Shown: piece by piece, positions 61,078 to 64,000 of the stretch
Position numbering within the stretch: the first letter of the stretch is position 1
Layout of the letters: each line of letters starts with the position of its first letter
From: UKL13-2 sp031414695
GTDB lineage: Bacteria; Pseudomonadota; Gammaproteobacteria; Burkholderiales; Usitatibacteraceae
Direction of reading: 5' to 3'
DNA length: 64,000 bases
NCBI GenBank assembly: GCA_031414695.1
Contig: JANNWG010000029.1
Location: forward strand, 1-64,000
The notes under the pieces: generated by a model
Databases searched by the model: none
What the model was told of the DNA's origin: nothing
Seen by the model: only the letters and a program-made list of their open reading frames with translations
Translations under genes and position numbers: made by a program

Positions 61078-64000
61078 ATGTCGAACGACGCTAACAATTT
61101 CTTACGCATCACTCTTGTGATGATTGCTTTTGCGGTCGCCTCAATGGCTAGTCAAGCGCAAACAGCGCCAGCTGCACCAGTTAAGCGCGCCCTTACCCAC
61201 AATGATTTTGATAGCTGGCGCACCATCGCCGCGCCATTAGTGTCGCGTGATGGCAAATGGCTTGCCTATGCCGTACAGCCGCAAGATGGCGATGGTGAGT
61301 TGGTGATGCGTGATTTGACGAGCAATATTGACTATCGTTCAGGCGTTGGCGCGCTGCCGCCACCGGTGACAACACCGAATGAAGAAAACCCCGATGCGCC
61401 ACCTGTGCCGCGCGCTATTCGTGTGCTGTTTACGAGCGACAATCGTTATTTAGTCGCCACCACATTTCCTACTAAGGCCGATATTGCCGCTGCGCGCAAA
61501 GCTAAAAAACGTGCGGATGAAATGCCCAAGGGTGGGCTGTTGATTATTGATTTGATGCGGCCTGCGGAAGTTAATCGCGTAGCCAATATTAAAAGTCTGC
61601 AAGTACCAAGTAAGGGTGGCGCATGGCTCGCGTATTTGAAAGAGGAAGTTAAAGAGCCTGCGAAACCAGCGGAGACAAAAGAAGCGACCAAGGCTGATGA
61701 TTTTGATTTGGATGATGACCAAGCCGCCCGGCGTCCTTCAAGCGCTGCAAGTGCCGCACTAGCCACCACCGCCAGCGCCACAGCACCGCGCAAAGAGTTT
61801 GGCACTGAGCTGACATTAAGTAATCTAGCCACTGGTGCTACGCGTAATTTTGCCAATGTCGTTGAGTACAGTGTCTCGCGTGATGGCAAATTGCTCTTAT
61901 ACACCGTGTCATCTAAAACGGAGACAGACAATGGCGTGTATCTGGTCACACTCGCCGATACCGCCGCCGTACCACCAGTTGCTCTTATGACGGGCAAAGG
62001 CAAGTATGTGAAGCTCACGTGGGATCGTGAGCAAAGTCAGGCAGCATTGATGAGTGATCGCGATGATGTTGCACTAAAACCAGCACCGAAACAACCCGCT
62101 TTCAAGCTCTTTCGCTGGGCGCGTGGTGAAACAACAGCGGCTGAAATTGCGCTCAATGTTGCCGCTGGTTTTCCGGCAACCATGCAGCTCAGTGATAAAG
62201 GCACGCTCGCTTTTTCGCGCGATGGCAAAAAACTTTATGTACCTGCTGCATTGCCAGCAAAGCCTAGCAAAGACGCCGATGCTATCGTCGTTGAAGAAGA
62301 ACGTGTCGTCGCCGATTTATGGCGTTGGAATGACGATTATGTGCAACCGATACAGCGCGTGCGCGCCGTGCAAGAACGTAATCGCACCTATCGCGGCGTC
62401 TGGGATATCGCCACCAAGCGTTATGTGCAGCTAGCCGATGAAACCATGCGTAGTGTATTCATGAGCGATGACGGCACGCGTGCAATGGGTGCTGACGACC
62501 GCGCCTATCGCCGCTTGAGCGATTTTGATGGTGCGTATGCTGACCTCTATGTCGTCGATACTGCCACCGGCAAGCGCACGCTCAGCATGAAAAAAATGCA
62601 AGGCAGCGGCAACATAGCGCCCACGCAATTTTCACCTGATGGTAAATGGTTGATTTATTTTCAGGATAAACAGTGGCATCTACTCAATACGCAAGACGGC
62701 ACCAAACGTAATATCAGCAGTGCTGCAAAAGCCGCTTTTCATAATGAAGAGCAAGACACGCCCGGCACAAAAGCGCCCTATGGTGCGGGTGATTGGTTAA
62801 GCGATAGCAGCGCCATATTGTTGTATGACCGTTTTGATATTTGGCAATTTTTTGTCGATGGCCGTCCGCCTCAAAATCTGACGCGTGCTGCTGGTCGACA
62901 GGCAAAAATACGGCTTAGATTACAGCCCATTGAGCCAGTCGATATTGATGACAATGAGCGCGGCATCAATCCAAATAAACCCATCGTGATGCGCGGCGAG
63001 AGCGAAGAAACGCGCGCTACAGGTTTTTACAGCGCCAGTTTTACCGGTGCCGCTAAACCCGAACGACTTATTTGGGGCGATAGCAATTATCGCTATCTGG
63101 GTCGCGCGCAAGACGCTGATGTACTTGTCACCACCACATCACGCTTTGATCAATTTCCTGAACTCGCCGTCACCAATAGCCGCTTTGCTGCGCCGCGTGT
63201 CGTGACAACAGTTGGCGCACAAAAAGATGCGTTTCGTTGGGGCACATCAGAGTTAATGGCATTTCGTAGCGCCAAAGGCGTTCCGCTAAAAGCAACGCTG
63301 TATAAGCCTGACGGATTTGACCTAAAGAAAAAATATCCGTTAATGGTTTATATCTATGAGCGGCTTTCGCAAAATGTGCACAATTTTAGTAACCCTGCAC
63401 CGAGTAATGGCGTCAATCCCGCACTGTACGTGAGTAACGGCTATGTGATTTTGATGCCCGATATTGCCTATACCAAAGGTGCGCCGGGGCAGGACGCGAT
63501 GGATGCCGTCATGCCTGCTATTGATGCGTTAGTTAAACAAGGCTTTATTGATGAAAAAGCGATTGGCATACAGGGTCATTCGTGGGGCGGCTACCAGATT
63601 GCGTGGATGGTCACCAAGACCAATCGTTTCCGCGCGGCGGAGGCGGGCGCACCAGTAGGCAATATGACCAGTGCCTACTCAGGTATCCGCTGGGGTAGTG
63701 GCGTGCCGCGACAATTTCAGTATGAAAAAGGCCAAAGCCGTATCGCCCAAAGCCTACAAGACGCGACCGCGTTATATGTCGCCGCCTCCCCAGTATTTCA
63801 TGTGAAAAAAATTACCACACCGCTTTTGATATTAGCCAATGACGCCGATGATGCGGTGCCATGGTATCAAGGTATCGAGTTATTTTTAGCGCTGCGTCGC
63901 TATAACAAGGAAGCCTATTTATTTAACTACAACGGACAACTTCACAACCTTCGCCGTCGCGCGGATCAAAAAGATTTTGCACTACGGATGCATCAATATT
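61078..64000 (+). CDS. Secreted S9-family (prolyl oligopeptidase-like) serine peptidase, 3' end cut by window
   Basis: At least 974 residues with a signal peptide (ending SMASQAQTAP), a beta-propeller region of about 600 residues and a C-terminal alpha/beta hydrolase domain. The catalytic triad is visible: Ser835 in GHSWGGYQ, Asp in NDADDAVPW (about 922-925) and His956 in QLHNLRRRADQ. Propeller access should limit substrates to peptides. A Lys/Asp/Ala-rich insert (KEATKADDFDLDDDQAA) occurs in the propeller. Only a short C-terminal end is missing. Confidence 0.93.
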   Translation, partial: MSNDANNFLRITLVMIAFAVASMASQAQTAPAAPVKRALTHNDFDSWRTIAAPLVSRDGKWLAYAVQPQDGDGELVMRDLTSNIDYRSGVGALPPPVTTPNEENPDAPPVPRAIRVLFTSDNRYLVATTFPTKADIAAARKAKKRADEMPKGGLLIIDLMRPAEVNRVANIKSLQVPSKGGAWLAYLKEEVKEPAKPAETKEATKADDFDLDDDQAARRPSSAASAALATTASATAPRKEFGTELTLSNLATGATRNFANVVEYSVSRDGKLLLYTVSSKTETDNGVYLVTLADTAAVPPVALMTGKGKYVKLTWDREQSQAALMSDRDDVALKPAPKQPAFKLFRWARGETTAAEIALNVAAGFPATMQLSDKGTLAFSRDGKKLYVPAALPAKPSKDADAIVVEEERVVADLWRWNDDYVQPIQRVRAVQERNRTYRGVWDIATKRYVQLADETMRSVFMSDDGTRAMGADDRAYRRLSDFDGAYADLYVVDTATGKRTLSMKKMQGSGNIAPTQFSPDGKWLIYFQDKQWHLLNTQDGTKRNISSAAKAAFHNEEQDTPGTKAPYGAGDWLSDSSAILLYDRFDIWQFFVDGRPPQNLTRAAGRQAKIRLRLQPIEPVDIDDNERGINPNKPIVMRGESEETRATGFYSASFTGAAKPERLIWGDSNYRYLGRAQDADVLVTTTSRFDQFPELAVTNSRFAAPRVVTTVGAQKDAFRWGTSELMAFRSAKGVPLKATLYKPDGFDLKKKYPLMVYIYERLSQNVHNFSNPAPSNGVNPALYVSNGYVILMPDIAYTKGAPGQDAMDAVMPAIDALVKQGFIDEKAIGIQGHSWGGYQIAWMVTKTNRFRAAEAGAPVGNMTSAYSGIRWGSGVPRQFQYEKGQSRIAQSLQDATALYVAASPVFHVKKITTPLLILANDADDAVPWYQGIELFLALRRYNKEAYLFNYNGQLHNLRRRADQKDFALRMHQY

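Noticed and set aside
1..64000. CRISPR arrays, tRNA or rRNA genes
   Set aside because: No regularly spaced repeats, cloverleaf-type sequences or rRNA stretches were recognised by eye.

Overview
The window reads as chromosomal DNA of a betaproteobacterium of medium GC content, judged by eye. The clearest lineage markers are mrcA divergent from pilMNOPQ-aroK-aroB, argH divergent from an AlgZ/AlgR-type two-component pair, a livKHMGF operon, an eukaryote-type NADP isocitrate dehydrogenase, a proteobacterial PEP carboxylase and a TIGR04438-type small Trp-rich protein. A sox gene group and a BciB-like (8-vinyl reductase family) protein point to sulfur oxidation and perhaps phototrophic ancestry. 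I saw no rRNA, tRNA or CRISPR array.

Layout. 1-4.7 kb: a truncated dienelactone hydrolase, a BciB/F420-dehydrogenase-beta family protein and a large periplasmic-sensor diguanylate cyclase. 5-10 kb: a two-subunit molybdenum hydroxylase (IorAB type), then soxX-soxY-soxZ-soxA without soxB or soxCD; the SoxY carrier lacks the usual GGCGG tail and a palindromic repeat sits between soxY and soxZ. 10-16.2 kb: serine hydrolase, tex, a VapBC-like toxin-antitoxin pair, a frameshifted gene remnant and a PhyH dioxygenase. 16.4-20.6 kb: BASS transporter, LytTR regulator, LytS-type kinase and argH.

20.7-23 kb is an accessory islet. Two ORF-bearing integron-type cassettes with recognisable attC sites lie downstream of an attI-like sequence, with no integrase in the window. 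Both attC sites are interrupted at the same position by near-identical ~157-bp elements with 17-bp terminal inverted repeats. I regard this as the most unusual part of the window.

23-36.7 kb: ppc, a nucleotidyltransferase-like protein, mrcA, a 238-bp MITE-like element, then pilMNOPQ, aroK and aroB. 36.9-42.3 kb: a 35-aa membrane peptide and two tandem LytS-type kinase/LytTR regulator pairs; the first kinase has an unusual coiled-coil region and a membrane domain after the ATPase. 42.3-54.3 kb: gamma-carbonic anhydrase, VanZ, thioredoxin-like ferredoxin, alpha/beta hydrolase, Crp/Fnr regulator, redoxin, icd, a reduced ClpX paralogue behind a secreted cyclophilin fusion, a double cNMP-binding protein, a candidate small RNA, amidase and cytochrome c. 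54.5-60 kb: livKHMGF, split by an element carrying a GxxExxY gene between ~42-bp inverted repeats. 60-64 kb: a secreted protein sharing the 'ESGWG' module with the cyclophilin fusion, and an S9 peptidase cut by the window end.

A dispersed palindromic REP-like family (core TATTGGCGGGC / GCCCGCCAATA) occurs at seven or so intergenic places. All functional calls come from reading motifs and remembered families; no database search was run.
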